Shown piece by piece: positions 53,198 through 63,402 of a DNA stretch of 64,000 bases. How positions within the stretch are numbered: position 1 is the first letter of the stretch; each line of letters starts with the position of its first letter. The DNA is from Geobacter sp. OR-1 (lineage in GTDB: Bacteria > Desulfobacterota > Desulfuromonadia > Geobacterales > DSM-12255): contig NZ_BAZF01000002.1 in assembly GCF_000813145.1 (NCBI RefSeq), positions 310,001-374,000 of the forward strand. The letters are read 5' to 3'. The notes under the pieces were generated by a model. It was not told the DNA's origin, searched no databases, and saw only the letters and a list, made by a program, of their open reading frames with translations. A program made the position numbers and the translations under genes.

Positions 53198-53557
53198 CTA
53201 CAGCGCCCCCTCAGACTCGCACCGGTTGAAATCGTCCTGGAACCGGATGATGTCGTCCTCTCCCAGATACTCGCCGCTTTGCACTTCAATGATGACCAGC
53301 GGTATCATCCCCGGATTTTCCAGTCGATGGCTTTCTCCGATCGGGATGAAGGTCGATTCGTTTATGTTTACGGAGAACTCCTTTTCCCCGCAGGTGACTT
53401 TTGCCGTTCCGGAAACCACGATCCAGTGCTCGCTCCTGTGGTGGTGCATCTGCAGAGAGAGCCGTTTGCCCGGCAGCACTTCTATCCGTTTGATCTTGTA
53501 GCTCTTATTCTCTTCCAGAACCGTGTAGTTGCCCCAGGGTCTTTCACCACGTTCCAT
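53198..53557 (-). CDS. Cupin, mannose-6-phosphate isomerase type II domain
   Basis: A 119-residue protein that equals the C-terminal cupin of bifunctional ManC: RPWGNYTVLEE, LSLQMHHHRSEHWIVVSG with metal His residues, FIPIGESHRLENPG and IEVQSGEYLGEDDI. It would convert fructose-6-phosphate to mannose-6-phosphate. The ATG at 53557 lies 6 bases after the rfbD stop. Confidence 0.87.
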   Translation of the reverse strand: MERGERPWGNYTVLEENKSYKIKRIEVLPGKRLSLQMHHHRSEHWIVVSGTAKVTCGEKEFSVNINESTFIPIGESHRLENPGMIPLVIIEVQSGEYLGEDDIIRFQDDFNRCESEGAL

Positions 53558-53562
53558 ATCTA

Positions 53563-54393
53563 TTATCCCTTCCTCTGTTTTAGGTATTGTTTCAGCGCTT
53601 CCTGCCATGGTTGCGGCGTAAAACCGGTATCAGCGGCCAGTTTCCCGCAATCGAGGGTGGAATAGAGAGGCCGGCGGGCAGGCCGGTTCAGCTTGTCCGT
53701 GGTAAGCGGGTTCAGGCGGATCGAGATCCCGGATTCCGCAAAGATTGCCCCCGCAAAATCGTTCCAGGAACAGAAGCCGCTGTTGGCGGCATGGTATGTT
53801 CCCCGGCAGTCGCGCTCGATCAGCGCCCGGATGGCAGCGGCTAGGTCTGCGGTCCAGGTGGGGGAACCGATCTGGTCGGTGACCACGGCCAGTTCGTCCT
53901 TATCTGCCGCCAGCTTCAGCATGGTCTCGACAAAGTTCTTGCCGTGCAATCCATAGAGCCATTGGGTCCTTACTATCAGGTGGTCGGGGTTGAACCTGGC
54001 ATTCAGCTCGCCGGCCAGCTTGGACTCGCCATAGACGGAAAGCGGCCCGGTGGGATCGTCTTCCAGGTACGGCGAACCTTTAGCGCCGTCAAAGACGTAA
54101 TCGGTACTCACCTGCACCAGCTTGGCCCCCACGCCGCGGGTTGCCATGGCCAACATGGCCACACCTTCGCCATTCACCTGCATGGCCAGTTCCGTGTTGC
54201 TTTCGCAGCCGTCCACGTCGGTATACGCGGCGGAATTCACCACAATGCGCGGCCGGAACCGGTCAATAGCCGCCTGGATCGACTCGAACGAGGTGATATC
54301 GATATCGGGGAGATCGATCCCCTGCACCTCGCCCGGAAGCTGCTTCAGCAGATCCTGGCCAAGCATGCCGTTGGCGCCCACAACTAAAATCAT
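53563..54393 (-). CDS. rfbD: dTDP-4-dehydrorhamnose reductase
   Basis: A 276-residue reductase of dTDP-L-rhamnose synthesis. GANGMLGQDL binds NADPH; STDYVFDG and YGESKLAGE hold the catalytic Tyr and Lys. It is co-directional with rfbB, 3 bases away. No rfbA or rfbC is seen in the window. Confidence 0.94.
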   Translation of the reverse strand: MILVVGANGMLGQDLLKQLPGEVQGIDLPDIDITSFESIQAAIDRFRPRIVVNSAAYTDVDGCESNTELAMQVNGEGVAMLAMATRGVGAKLVQVSTDYVFDGAKGSPYLEDDPTGPLSVYGESKLAGELNARFNPDHLIVRTQWLYGLHGKNFVETMLKLAADKDELAVVTDQIGSPTWTADLAAAIRALIERDCRGTYHAANSGFCSWNDFAGAIFAESGISIRLNPLTTDKLNRPARRPLYSTLDCGKLAADTGFTPQPWQEALKQYLKQRKG

Positions 54394-54396
54394 TCT

Positions 54397-55470
54397 CTAT
54401 CTCTCCCCGTACTGTTTCTCGTAATATTCCCGGTAGCCGCCGGAGGTGACATGCTCGACCCACTCCTGATTGGCCAGATACCAGTCAATAGTCTCGGCGA
54501 TCCCCTTCTCGAAGGTGTAGGACGGTTCCCACCCCAGTTCCCGCCGCATCTTCGACGCATCGATGGCATAGCGCCGGTCATGACCCGGCCGGTCTTTCAC
54601 AAAGGTAATCAATTTGCGGTTCTCGCCAGGTTGCCGCCCGAGTTTTCCGTCCAGCAGGTCGCAGACGAGGTTCACGATATCGATGTTCTTCCACTCGTTG
54701 TTGCCGCCGATGTTGAAGACTTGTCCCGGCTTCCCCCCTTTGAGAACCGTCTCGATGGCAATCGAATGGTCCTTCACATGCAGCCAGTCGCGGACGTTCA
54801 GCCCGTCGCCGTATACCGGCAACGGCCGGCGGCCGATGATATTGCTGATCATCAGCGGAATCAGTTTCTCCGGGAAATGGTACGGCCCGTAATTGTTGGA
54901 ACAGCGGGTGTTGAGCGTCGGCATCCCGAAAGTTTCGTAATAGGCCCTTACCAGAAGGTCAGCACCGGCCTTGCTGGCAGAGTAAGGAGAGTTTGCGGCC
55001 AGCGGCGTTTCTTCGGTGAAAAAGCCGGTATCTCCCAGGCTTCCGTACACCTCGTCCGTGGATACCTGCAGAAAGCGGAATGCCGGCACGACCCCTGCCT
55101 GCCAATGTCGGCGCGACTCTTCCAGCAGTACCTGGGTACCCAGGACATTGGTCCGGACAAAGATCTCCGGCCCGGTAATGGAACGATCCACATGGGATTC
55201 GGCGGCAAAATGAACCACCGCGTCGATCCTGAATTCAGCCAGCAACCTGCTCACCAGGCCGGCGTCGCCGATATCCCCCCGCACGAAGCGATAATCCGGA
55301 TTCTCTTCCACCCCCTTCAGGTTTTCCAGGTTGCCGGCATAGGTCAGGATATCCAGGTTCACCACCCGGCACCCGGGGTTGCGGGAGATAAACGAGTGGA
55401 TGAAGTTGGAGCCGATGAAACCGGCCCCGCCGGTCACAAGGACCGATTGGGGCGCAAACTGCTCAGGCAT
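54397..55470 (-). CDS. rfbB: dTDP-glucose 4,6-dehydratase
   Basis: A 357-residue enzyme with GGAGFIGSNF (NAD), VSTDEVYGSLG with the catalytic Thr-Asp-Glu, and YSASKAGAD with Tyr/Lys. It makes the 4-keto-6-deoxy intermediate of rhamnose synthesis. Of two in-frame ATGs, the one at 55470 is better placed after AAGGAG. Confidence 0.96.
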   Translation of the reverse strand: MPEQFAPQSVLVTGGAGFIGSNFIHSFISRNPGCRVVNLDILTYAGNLENLKGVEENPDYRFVRGDIGDAGLVSRLLAEFRIDAVVHFAAESHVDRSITGPEIFVRTNVLGTQVLLEESRRHWQAGVVPAFRFLQVSTDEVYGSLGDTGFFTEETPLAANSPYSASKAGADLLVRAYYETFGMPTLNTRCSNNYGPYHFPEKLIPLMISNIIGRRPLPVYGDGLNVRDWLHVKDHSIAIETVLKGGKPGQVFNIGGNNEWKNIDIVNLVCDLLDGKLGRQPGENRKLITFVKDRPGHDRRYAIDASKMRRELGWEPSYTFEKGIAETIDWYLANQEWVEHVTSGGYREYYEKQYGER

Positions 55471-55485
55471 TGTCATTCTCCTTGT

Positions 55486-57540
55486 TCAGAATACCTTTAC
55501 TTTACCAAGCCCGCCGATTCCCGCAAGGGCAAAGTTTACGAGGATTTCACGGTTATCGGGCCGGTCCCGGTACGAAAGAGCAATACTCCAGCACTGATGG
55601 CGGTACTCCACGGCAAAATACTTTTCCAGAAAGTCCCGCCGGTCGAAGGAATAACGGCCGGTGTACTGAAATACCAGGGGAGGCAGGAGATTAACGGTCA
55701 GGTTTCCTTCCAGGTAATCAAGGGCCCCGGCAATTCTCCGGTAACCTATCCCCGCTTCATTCCCCTTGCCGTCGTTCAAGGTTGCCGCAACGGCAGAGCC
55801 GGTAACCTCGGCACGATAGGGGGAAAAACGGCTGTCGGTTTCTATTGCCAGCATCTTTAAGGGACGGACAACCGCTTCGAGCCTGATATCGGTGAACCGG
55901 CGGTGCTCATCCGCGGGGTTGAGCAACTCCCGCCGCCCGCCGCTCAGCTGGTAGCCCTGACTGAGACGGAGATTGACCAGTTCCAGGTATTCGGCCCCGG
56001 TAGGGGTATCGAAGCGGCCGGTGACCGAGTTGGCCAGCGACCAGGAGACCAGGTTCTGGCCGATTACCCGGTCGTCGTAATCGAAAAACGGCAGGTTACC
56101 CTGGTCTTTTTCCTGGACAAAGGAGTAATCCAGAGACGGGGTGATGATATGCCTGATCCTCTTCAGCTCTTTTCCCTGCGCCTCGTACAGCCGGGAAAAG
56201 CTTGCCGCCCCACTGGCGCCTGCAACAGCCAGACCGGATTCCTTTTCCCCTTCCCCCTGCCCGGCAGACGCATGGTAGAACCGCTGCCGGTACCCGCCCC
56301 AGCCGGACAGCGCCAACCCTTCCGGCAGGTCGGCATAGTAGGCGACCGACGGCTGAACCGCAAACCGCTGGCCGATAACCCCCTCCCGGCGGTAGAAGTT
56401 GGTCAACCGGCTGTCGATCCCGGCAAAAAGCGGCAGCGCGCCCAGCCGCCGGCTGATGCCGGTCAGGGTCAGCTCGGGAAGCCGCTGCAGGGTGCGCTGG
56501 TTCTCGGTGCTGTCAAGGTCGTTGAGAATCCTGGTCTCTCCGGCAAGATACCAGGACTGCCAGCGCTTGGTCATTGACAGCGACGAATCCAGCGCCTGCC
56601 GGTTGTAATCGCCGCTAGCCTCGGAAAAATCGCGGAAAAACGACCGGTCGGACGCCAGATGGAGATCGACGTTGACATCGGTGCCGGAAGCGACCCCCTC
56701 CTTGATGCGGGCCCCGATCTCGGCCCGCTCCCTGGACAGTACGGTATCGTAGATGGTATATGCGATAACGTCCCCATGGCTGCCCCCTCTCCCGAGCCAC
56801 GCCGCCTGCACCCCGGTCCCGACCCCTCTTTTGATCTGGAAATCCAGATCAAAGAGCGCTTCGGCGCTGGGAGAAACAGCCCAGTAGAACGGGAAGTCGG
56901 CGTAAAACCCCTTTTTGGTGGAGCTGCCGAGCCTTGGGAAGAGAAACCCTGACTGGCGTTCCCGCTTGACCGGAAACAACAGGTAAGGGGTATAGAATAC
57001 CGGGATCTCAGCAACGGAAAAGACGACGTCGCGCCCTGAAGCCAGCCCTTCGACGGTCAGATCGAGCTCTCCGGCAGTGAACTTCCAGGAGGGGGGGTCG
57101 CTATCGCAGGAGGTAAAGGAACCGTTCGCCATCCGGTACTGGTCGTCCCCGGTCTTCTCGATCAGGGCGCCCTTGACCCTCAGGTTCCCTTCGGTGGTCC
57201 TGAGCGTGCCGTTCGTGGCCGAGCCCAGCCTCGAATCGAGCCCGATCTTCAGGGTGTCCGCCGTGAGGATATCGTCGGCCCTGATCAGTATGACCCTGCC
57301 GCTGGCAAGGGCCGAACGGAGCTTGTCGCTGTACTCGACCCGGTCGGCAAACATGGTGTAATTCTGCCAGTCGATCTTGACCTTCCCGCTGGCATTGAGG
57401 GTTTCCCCAGACTGCTCCTGGACAATGGAGTCAGCGGCAATCGTCACCTGGTCGAGGATTGATTCGGCGGCACCGGACAGCGGGAACAGGCAACAGGCCA
57501 ACAATGCCGATATCGACCGTAGCAAAGAAGCGCGCACCAT
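55486..57540 (-). CDS. lptD: LPS-assembly protein LptD
   Basis: A 684-residue outer-membrane protein that inserts LPS in the outer leaflet. A signal peptide (about 1-24) is followed by an OstA-like jelly-roll (LNASGKVKIDWQNYTMFADR, LRVKGALIEKTGDD) and a C-terminal beta-barrel. The ATG at 57540 shares a base with the folC stop (TGATG), so the two are coupled. Confidence 0.9.
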   Translation of the reverse strand: MVRASLLRSISALLACCLFPLSGAAESILDQVTIAADSIVQEQSGETLNASGKVKIDWQNYTMFADRVEYSDKLRSALASGRVILIRADDILTADTLKIGLDSRLGSATNGTLRTTEGNLRVKGALIEKTGDDQYRMANGSFTSCDSDPPSWKFTAGELDLTVEGLASGRDVVFSVAEIPVFYTPYLLFPVKRERQSGFLFPRLGSSTKKGFYADFPFYWAVSPSAEALFDLDFQIKRGVGTGVQAAWLGRGGSHGDVIAYTIYDTVLSRERAEIGARIKEGVASGTDVNVDLHLASDRSFFRDFSEASGDYNRQALDSSLSMTKRWQSWYLAGETRILNDLDSTENQRTLQRLPELTLTGISRRLGALPLFAGIDSRLTNFYRREGVIGQRFAVQPSVAYYADLPEGLALSGWGGYRQRFYHASAGQGEGEKESGLAVAGASGAASFSRLYEAQGKELKRIRHIITPSLDYSFVQEKDQGNLPFFDYDDRVIGQNLVSWSLANSVTGRFDTPTGAEYLELVNLRLSQGYQLSGGRRELLNPADEHRRFTDIRLEAVVRPLKMLAIETDSRFSPYRAEVTGSAVAATLNDGKGNEAGIGYRRIAGALDYLEGNLTVNLLPPLVFQYTGRYSFDRRDFLEKYFAVEYRHQCWSIALSYRDRPDNREILVNFALAGIGGLGKVKVF

Positions 57541-58814
57541 CACCCCCGCACCAGTTCGCACGGTTTGCCGAGCAGGAACGCCCTGGCCTCCCCCACGGTA
57601 AAAAGCGATCCGCACACGAGCACCAGATCATCCGGCCCTGCGGCGGCCAGCGCCGCCTGCACCCCTTCGGCAACGGTGCCGGCTACAGTGCATTCCATGC
57701 CGATCCGTTGCACGGCCGCAGCAAGTTCCCCAGCCGGCATGGCGCGTTCCAGCGCCGGCGCAACACAAAAGACCTCTGCAGCATGGGGGAGCAGCGGAGC
57801 GAGTATGGCAGCGACATCCTTATCCTGCATTACCCCGATCACCATGATGATCCGTTTCCCCGGGAATTCGGCCAGCGCTTCGGCGAGCACCCGGCTGCCG
57901 CCGGGGTTATGCGCGCCGTCAAGCATCAGATCCGGCGCAGTCGCGAACAGTTCCAGCCGTCCCGGCCAGGAAGTGGTGGATAGCCCGAGCCGGCAGGCTG
58001 CGGCATCGGCAACAAAACCGGAGTCGGCTAACAGTTCGGCGGCACAGAGGGCGCATGAGGCGTTCGCGGCCTGGTGCCGGCCATGAAGGGCCGGTTTCAG
58101 GCCGGTGATGCTGCCGCGGACCCCCCAGTAATCGAGAAAGTCATCACGCCAGATTGCGGTAAATTCGCGGCCGGCAACATGGAGCGGGCTTGATCCGGCA
58201 GCGGCATACTGCTCAATAACCGCCATGGCTGCCTCGTCCTGGCCGGCACAGACAACCGGGCGGCCGGGGCGGATAATACCGGCCTTTTCCCGGGCGATTG
58301 CCGCCAGGCTGCTGCCAAGATACTCGCAATGGTCGAGGCTGATCGGGGTTATGATCGAGACCAGGGGATCGGTGATATTGGTCGAATCGAACCGCCCCCC
58401 CATGCCGGCCTCCATGATGGCAATGTCGATATGCTGTTCCGAGAAATATTGCAGCGCCATGGCAGTGACGATCTCGAAAAAAGTGGTCCGGGGGGGCGCG
58501 GCAGCCATAACCATGGCAGTGAGCCTGACCACATCGTCTTCAGGGATTTCCGCGCCGTTGATCCTGATCCGCTCGGTAAAACTGATGAGATGTGGTGAGG
58601 TGAAAAGCCCGACCCGGTAGCCTGCCGTCGACAGGATAGAAGAGAGAAAGGCCGCAGTAGACCCCTTGCCGTTAGTCCCGGCAACGGATACCGTCCGGAT
58701 TTTCCGGTGTGGATTGCCTAACTTGGACAGCAGGCTTGATATTCGTTCCAGCCCCGGCTTGATGCCGAAACGTGCCAGTCCGTAGATCTGCTCAAGAGTT
58801 TCCTGATAAGTCAT
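57540..58814 (-). CDS. folC: Dihydrofolate/folylpolyglutamate synthase
   Basis: A 424-residue ligase adding glutamate to folates. The P-loop is AGTNGKGSTAAFLSS, followed by GLFTSPHLISFTERI, MEAGMGGRFDSTN and LDGAHNPGGSRVL. The ATG at 58814 begins MTYQETLEQIYGLARFGIKP, the usual start; the frame is open further upstream but is not similar. Confidence 0.95.
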   Translation of the reverse strand: MTYQETLEQIYGLARFGIKPGLERISSLLSKLGNPHRKIRTVSVAGTNGKGSTAAFLSSILSTAGYRVGLFTSPHLISFTERIRINGAEIPEDDVVRLTAMVMAAAPPRTTFFEIVTAMALQYFSEQHIDIAIMEAGMGGRFDSTNITDPLVSIITPISLDHCEYLGSSLAAIAREKAGIIRPGRPVVCAGQDEAAMAVIEQYAAAGSSPLHVAGREFTAIWRDDFLDYWGVRGSITGLKPALHGRHQAANASCALCAAELLADSGFVADAAACRLGLSTTSWPGRLELFATAPDLMLDGAHNPGGSRVLAEALAEFPGKRIIMVIGVMQDKDVAAILAPLLPHAAEVFCVAPALERAMPAGELAAAVQRIGMECTVAGTVAEGVQAALAAAGPDDLVLVCGSLFTVGEARAFLLGKPCELVRG

Positions 58815-58886
58815 CGCAGGCGGATTATAGGGAAATAGGGGGGGAAAGTCGAGGATTTTGGGCGTAGCGCAAGCTGTAGACAGGGA

Positions 58887-58919
58887 AAACCTCCGAGATC
58901 CCGAAGACCCCGGAGGTTT
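58887..58919 (-). terminator. Terminator after accD
   Basis: AAACCTCCG, a loop, CGGAGGTTTTCCC (leftward). It begins 8 bases after the accD stop and separates it from folC. Confidence 0.75.
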
Positions 58920-58926
58920 AGCCGGT

Positions 58927-59782
58927 TTACGCCTTAGGCCGGTAAAGCATTGACAGTATGCTGGCAACCTTCCGGCGCATATCCTTGCGCTCCACAATGA
59001 TGTCCACCATGCCATGGTCGAGCAGATACTCCGCTCGCTGGAACCCTTCCGGCAGTTTCTGCCGAATGGTCTGCTCGATTACCCTGGGCCCGGCAAAGCC
59101 GACCAGGGCCCTGGGTTCGGCAATGTTGATATCGCCGAGCATGGCGAAACTTGCCGTAACGCCGCCGGTGGTCGGATCAGTGAGGATGGACAGGAACGGC
59201 AGCCCCTTTGCCTTCAGCCTGGCCAGGGCCGCCGAGGTCTTGGCCATCTGCATGAGAGAGAGGATACTTTCCTGCATCCTTGCTCCACCTGACGCGGAGA
59301 CAACGATGACCGGGGTATGGTTCTTCACGCCGCGCTCAATGGATCGGGTGATCTTCTCCCCGACCACGCTCCCCATGCTCCCTCCCATGAACGAGAAGTC
59401 GAACACCGATATATCCACCGGTATCCCTTCGATCTTCCCTTCCCCGCAGATTACGGCATCCTTGGAACCACCCTTGGCAAGTGCGACGTCGATCCGGTCC
59501 TGATAGCTCTTGGAATCCTTGAACTCGAGAAAATCCACCGACACCATGCCGGCGTCATGCTCCCGGAAACTCCCCTCGTCCAGCAGGATATCCAGCCTTT
59601 TGCGGGCAGAGACCCGGAAATGAAAGGAGCATTTCGGGCAGACATTGAGATTGTTCTCGATCTCTTTCGAGATGATCACCTCGCCGCAGTTTGAACATTT
59701 GGTCCAGAGACCTTCAGGAACTTTTACCGTTTTTTTCATCAGCAGGCGCAGCCTGACCTTTCGATTTTCTGAACCAAGCCAT
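58927..59782 (-). CDS. accD: Acetyl-CoA carboxylase beta subunit, start region frameshifted
   Basis: The carboxyltransferase beta subunit of fatty-acid synthesis. Zinc finger CSNCGE...CPKCSFHF and the acyl-CoA loop VSASGGARMQES are clear. The best start is ATG 59782, with AGGAG 8 bases upstream, encoding MAWFRKSKGQAAPADE, the family's usual beginning. That frame then breaks at A7 (T7 at 59730-59736); with six A it joins KTVKVPEGLWTKC. Otherwise translation would start at ATG 59739, giving 270 residues without a good ribosome site. Since the gene is normally essential, an extra base in the sequence is the likeliest cause. Confidence 0.95.
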
Positions 59783-59884
59783 GATTATTTCTCCTCTATT
59801 TAAGGCATAGTCAATTTATTTAGTCTGGTTAAACGCGCTAGATAACAGAATTTGGTTGCCGAGTCAAGAAAAGCCTGCCAACCT

Positions 59885-60676
59885 TCAGCTCATCCCCTGT
59901 TTCAGCGCTGCCACGTTCTCAGCAAGCCGTTGTTCGAGAGCAACGCCATGAAACTGCTCGAACAGCTTGACCAGAGCGCTCCCTACCACAACACCGTCAG
60001 CGATTTCGGCGATCTGGGCCGCCTGATCCGGGGTCGAGACCCCGAAACCGACCACTACCGGGAGTTTCGTGCGTGTTCTTATCTCGGCAACACGATCCGC
60101 AACCGAGGTTTCCACCTGCTTCCGGGCACCGGTTACCCCGGTCACCGAGACGTAATACAGAAATCCGCTTCCGAGTGCCAGAACCTTCTTCATCCTCTGG
60201 CCGTCCGAAGTTGGGGTCAGCAGAAATATGGCGGTTATCCCGGCAGCAGCGGCAATCGATCTGAAACCGGCGGACTCCTCGGGCGGCAGGTCAACAAGGA
60301 GCACCCCGTCAACCCCTGCCTTGGCTGCATCCGCGACAAAACGCTCCGGGCCGTATTGCAAGATCGGGTTGTAATACCCCATCAGCACCAACGGGACCTC
60401 GGTTTTACGCCGGACATTTTCCACCAGTGCCAGAATCCCGGCCAGCGTTGTGCCGCTAGCAAGCGCCCGCTCCGATGACAGCTGGATGGTAGGGCCGTCG
60501 GCCATCGGGTCGGAAAAAGGGACACCCAGTTCGATTATGTCGGCTCCGGAGTTTTCCAGCAACGGGATCAGCCGGGCCGTGGTTTCAAGGTCAGGGTCTC
60601 CGGCTGTGATGAATGTAACCAGTGCCTTCTGCCCCTCCTTTTTCAGTCGCTTGAACGTTTCAGAAATTCGCCCCAT
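59885..60676 (-). CDS. trpA: Tryptophan synthase alpha subunit
   Basis: A 263-residue enzyme cleaving indole-3-glycerol phosphate. [24 protein letters not shown] with the catalytic Glu and a late [10 protein letters not shown] are visible. It lies upstream of accD in the same direction, a common neighbour pair. trpB is not in the window on its 5' side. Confidence 0.96.
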   Translation of the reverse strand: MGRISETFKRLKKEGQKALVTFITAGDPDLETTARLIPLLENSGADIIELGVPFSDPMADGPTIQLSSERALASGTTLAGILALVENVRRKTEVPLVLMGYYNPILQYGPERFVADAAKAGVDGVLLVDLPPEESAGFRSIAAAAGITAIFLLTPTSDGQRMKKVLALGSGFLYYVSVTGVTGARKQVETSVADRVAEIRTRTKLPVVVGFGVSTPDQAAQIAEIADGVVVGSALVKLFEQFHGVALEQRLAENVAALKQGMS

Positions 60677-60703
60677 GAATCAACCCCCAACTCTTCTTGC
60701 ATT

Positions 60704-60734
60704 AAAAAACCCCGGCCAGGAACAGTACCGGGGT
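60704..60734 (-). terminator. Terminator between the chemoreceptor gene and trpA
   Basis: ACCCCGG and CCGGGGT pair around a 12-base loop, followed leftward by TTTTTTAATG. It ends the chemoreceptor transcript; being only about 30 bases before trpA, it could also attenuate trpA. Confidence 0.85.
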
Positions 60735-60800
60735 ATTTCGACCGGTGGCGCAGTATAGCAGCATTCCACCCGGCAATCAATCATTGCCCTTAGTTGATTA

Positions 60801-62987
60801 TTAAACCACCTTGTACGCGCTCATCTCCTGCTGGAACACCTCGGACTGGTCCGCAAGCCCGGTGACCGCCTCCTCCAGCACTCTGGTCGCATCCATCGTA
60901 ATCTGGGTCGACTGCTGGATATCCTTGACCGCATGGACGATCTGTTCACTGCCGCGGCGCTGCTCATCGGTCGACTGTTTGATCTGCTGGATCATACCGG
61001 TGATATTCTCCGTAGCCTGGGCGATAAAGTTGCCGACCTTGGCCTGTTCCCTGGTGGAGCGCCTGACCTCGTTGGTCAGCCCCTTCATCTTCTCCACCGC
61101 GGACATGATCATGTCGCTCCCTTTACCCTGCTCCGAAGTGGCCTTGGCAATCTGGGTAACCATTTCCGAGACCTGCTCCATGGCATCGCGGATCATCTGG
61201 CTCCCCTTAGACTGCTCCACAGTTGCCTTGGCGATCTCTTCCATCCTTTCGGTCGACTTCTGGACCCCGATGACGATTTTGTTGAGCGCCTCACCCGACT
61301 GCTGGGAAAGCATTTCCCCTTTGTGGATGCTCTTTTCCGCAAGCTCGATGGAATCGACGGCCCGGCGGGTCTCGTCCTGAACCCCCTTGATGACCTGGGA
61401 GATCTCCCTGGTTGAGCTGCTGGTACGTTCGGACAGCTCCTTGATCTCGTCAGCAACCACCGCAAACCCCTTGCCGTAGGAACCGGCCTGGGCTGCAATA
61501 ATGGCGGCGTTGAGCGCCAGGAGGTTGGTCTGTTCCGCAACCTCGTCGATAACGAGCAGGATCTTGCCGATATCCTCTGCCTTTGAATATAGAGACTCGA
61601 TCGCATCGGAAGTGATTCGCGCCGCACGCCGGATTTCGTTGATCCCCAGAATGGTCGCGTCCACTGAGCTTTTGCCCGACTCCGCATCATTACGGACTTC
61701 ATTGGAGATGACCACCGTATCCAGGGCGTTCTTCTCGACCTGTTTGATGGAACTGTCCATTTCGGCTATGGAACAAGCCGTGGTAGTGGATGCGTCCATG
61801 AGCTTTGAAACATTGCCGCCGATCTGCTTTACCGACGCAGCCATCTGCACGATCGAGGAGCTGACCTCTTCGACCGACATCGCCAGCGTTTCCACGTTCA
61901 GGGCAACCTCTTCGATGCTTGCCGCCATTTCGAGGATCGACGAAGAGCTTTCCGAAGCCGATCCCGAGAGTTTGTCCACGTTCTCGCCCACCCTCTGGAC
62001 CGAATTGCTGATCTCGATAACCGCATTCGAGGTCTCGCGAACGCCGTTTGCCTGAACCCGGGCGGCACTGCTCACCTGCCGGGAGGCATCGGTGATCTTG
62101 TTGGAGATGTTGTGCAACTCACCGGTGGAACGATTGATATTGAGCACCATTTCACAGAGCCGTTCGACCATGGTGTTGAAATCGCTGCTCAACTTGCCCA
62201 GCTCGTCTCCGGAGTCGATCGCGACCCTGACGGAAAGATCCCCTTCCGAACTGCGATCCAGCGCATACCCCATTTTTTTGATCCGGGAAACGATATATTT
62301 CGTGATCAGAACCCCTAAAAGGATTGCGACACACACAGCCACAACAATCGCTACCAGGAACATGAACGGCGCGATGCGCTGAATCCTGTTGATCTCGGTG
62401 TTGGCCTGGGTGATAAGCGTTCCGACCGCAACCATCAGGTCGTCCACCCTTTCCTTGGACTTGTCGGAAGCGTCTTTCAGGTCGGTCTCGACCAGTGAAT
62501 GCAGTTTTTCATTGGAAAGGACATCAGCAGCAGAGGCGGCCAGGAGCTTCCCCTTCAATGCGATGACCTCTTCGGCAAGCGTTTCGAACTTCTCCCAGCT
62601 CTGCAACGCTTCCATGGTGCGCTGTTCGATCACGCCACCCTTGGGAGCCGGCTTGATTCCCAGCTTCTTGTTCCCTTTGAGGATCACCTCGCACTGACTG
62701 CGAAACAGATCCCTTTTCATCCGGTAGTCTTCGGAATACTCCTCGAACCGCACCGAGTCTTTATGGACAAATGCCGCCTGCATCAGAAAAACCCGGCACT
62801 CTTTCTGGGTAACACCCATGAGCAGCACGATCTTTTGCTGACTGGCCAGGTTCTGCAGCATGTCCTGGATCCGGTCTCCGATCCCCTTCATGCTGATGGC
62901 GCCGAAAATCCCGGTAATGCCGACAATCAGCGCCATGATCATGAACGAGCCGATCAGCCTCTTGCCGAGCTTGACATTATTTAGCAT
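60801..62987 (-). CDS. Methyl-accepting chemotaxis protein
   Basis: A 728-residue chemoreceptor: two membrane helices (about 10-32 and 208-232) flank a helical periplasmic sensor of 4HB type, then HAMP and a long signalling coiled coil. The tip reads [21 protein letters not shown] and [22 protein letters not shown]. The tip residue normally Glu in NAAIEAARAGE is Ile here and Arg is Gln. The C terminus has no CheR-binding pentapeptide. Confidence 0.92.
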   Translation of the reverse strand: MLNNVKLGKRLIGSFMIMALIVGITGIFGAISMKGIGDRIQDMLQNLASQQKIVLLMGVTQKECRVFLMQAAFVHKDSVRFEEYSEDYRMKRDLFRSQCEVILKGNKKLGIKPAPKGGVIEQRTMEALQSWEKFETLAEEVIALKGKLLAASAADVLSNEKLHSLVETDLKDASDKSKERVDDLMVAVGTLITQANTEINRIQRIAPFMFLVAIVVAVCVAILLGVLITKYIVSRIKKMGYALDRSSEGDLSVRVAIDSGDELGKLSSDFNTMVERLCEMVLNINRSTGELHNISNKITDASRQVSSAARVQANGVRETSNAVIEISNSVQRVGENVDKLSGSASESSSSILEMAASIEEVALNVETLAMSVEEVSSSIVQMAASVKQIGGNVSKLMDASTTTACSIAEMDSSIKQVEKNALDTVVISNEVRNDAESGKSSVDATILGINEIRRAARITSDAIESLYSKAEDIGKILLVIDEVAEQTNLLALNAAIIAAQAGSYGKGFAVVADEIKELSERTSSSTREISQVIKGVQDETRRAVDSIELAEKSIHKGEMLSQQSGEALNKIVIGVQKSTERMEEIAKATVEQSKGSQMIRDAMEQVSEMVTQIAKATSEQGKGSDMIMSAVEKMKGLTNEVRRSTREQAKVGNFIAQATENITGMIQQIKQSTDEQRRGSEQIVHAVKDIQQSTQITMDATRVLEEAVTGLADQSEVFQQEMSAYKVV

Positions 62988-63021
62988 AGACGAAATCCCC
63001 TGCTGTAATCAGACAGTTGTC

Positions 63022-63384
63022 CTATTTGGAAGCCTCTGTGAGCATCCAGTTCATCAGGTCGACACAGGCCTTTACCTCTTGCTTGTTCATGTTGGAATCC
63101 GGCTTGCGCATCATCTTAACGCCATAGGCCCTGGTGGCGCTCCGATCGAACGGCTGCCCGGAAATCGGGGCAACGCCGGTGGTGATCGAGACCACGGTGC
63201 GCTCCATGGTATGGCACTTGATGCATTTGACCTTCATGATTTCCCAGTTGGGCCTGAACTGGGCCGGGAAACCCGAAGGGTCAAAGGTAAGCCTGTCCCC
63301 TTTTCCCAGAGTCTTTAGGGCGGCATGACCCTGGGTTGCCATCATCGTCAACAACAAGACCCAGACAAAAAATACTACTTTCAT
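63022..63384 (-). CDS. Monoheme c-type cytochrome
   Basis: A 120-residue periplasmic protein with a signal peptide (about 1-21, QGHA) and one heme site CIKCH at about 54. A late Met-rich part (VKMMRKPDSNM) could supply the sixth ligand. It follows an outer-membrane barrel gene by 18 bases in the same direction, so the two may work together in electron transfer. Confidence 0.85.
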   Translation of the reverse strand: MKVVFFVWVLLLTMMATQGHAALKTLGKGDRLTFDPSGFPAQFRPNWEIMKVKCIKCHTMERTVVSITTGVAPISGQPFDRSATRAYGVKMMRKPDSNMNKQEVKACVDLMNWMLTEASK

Positions 63385-63402
63385 AACTCCTCCCGATTAT
63401 TT

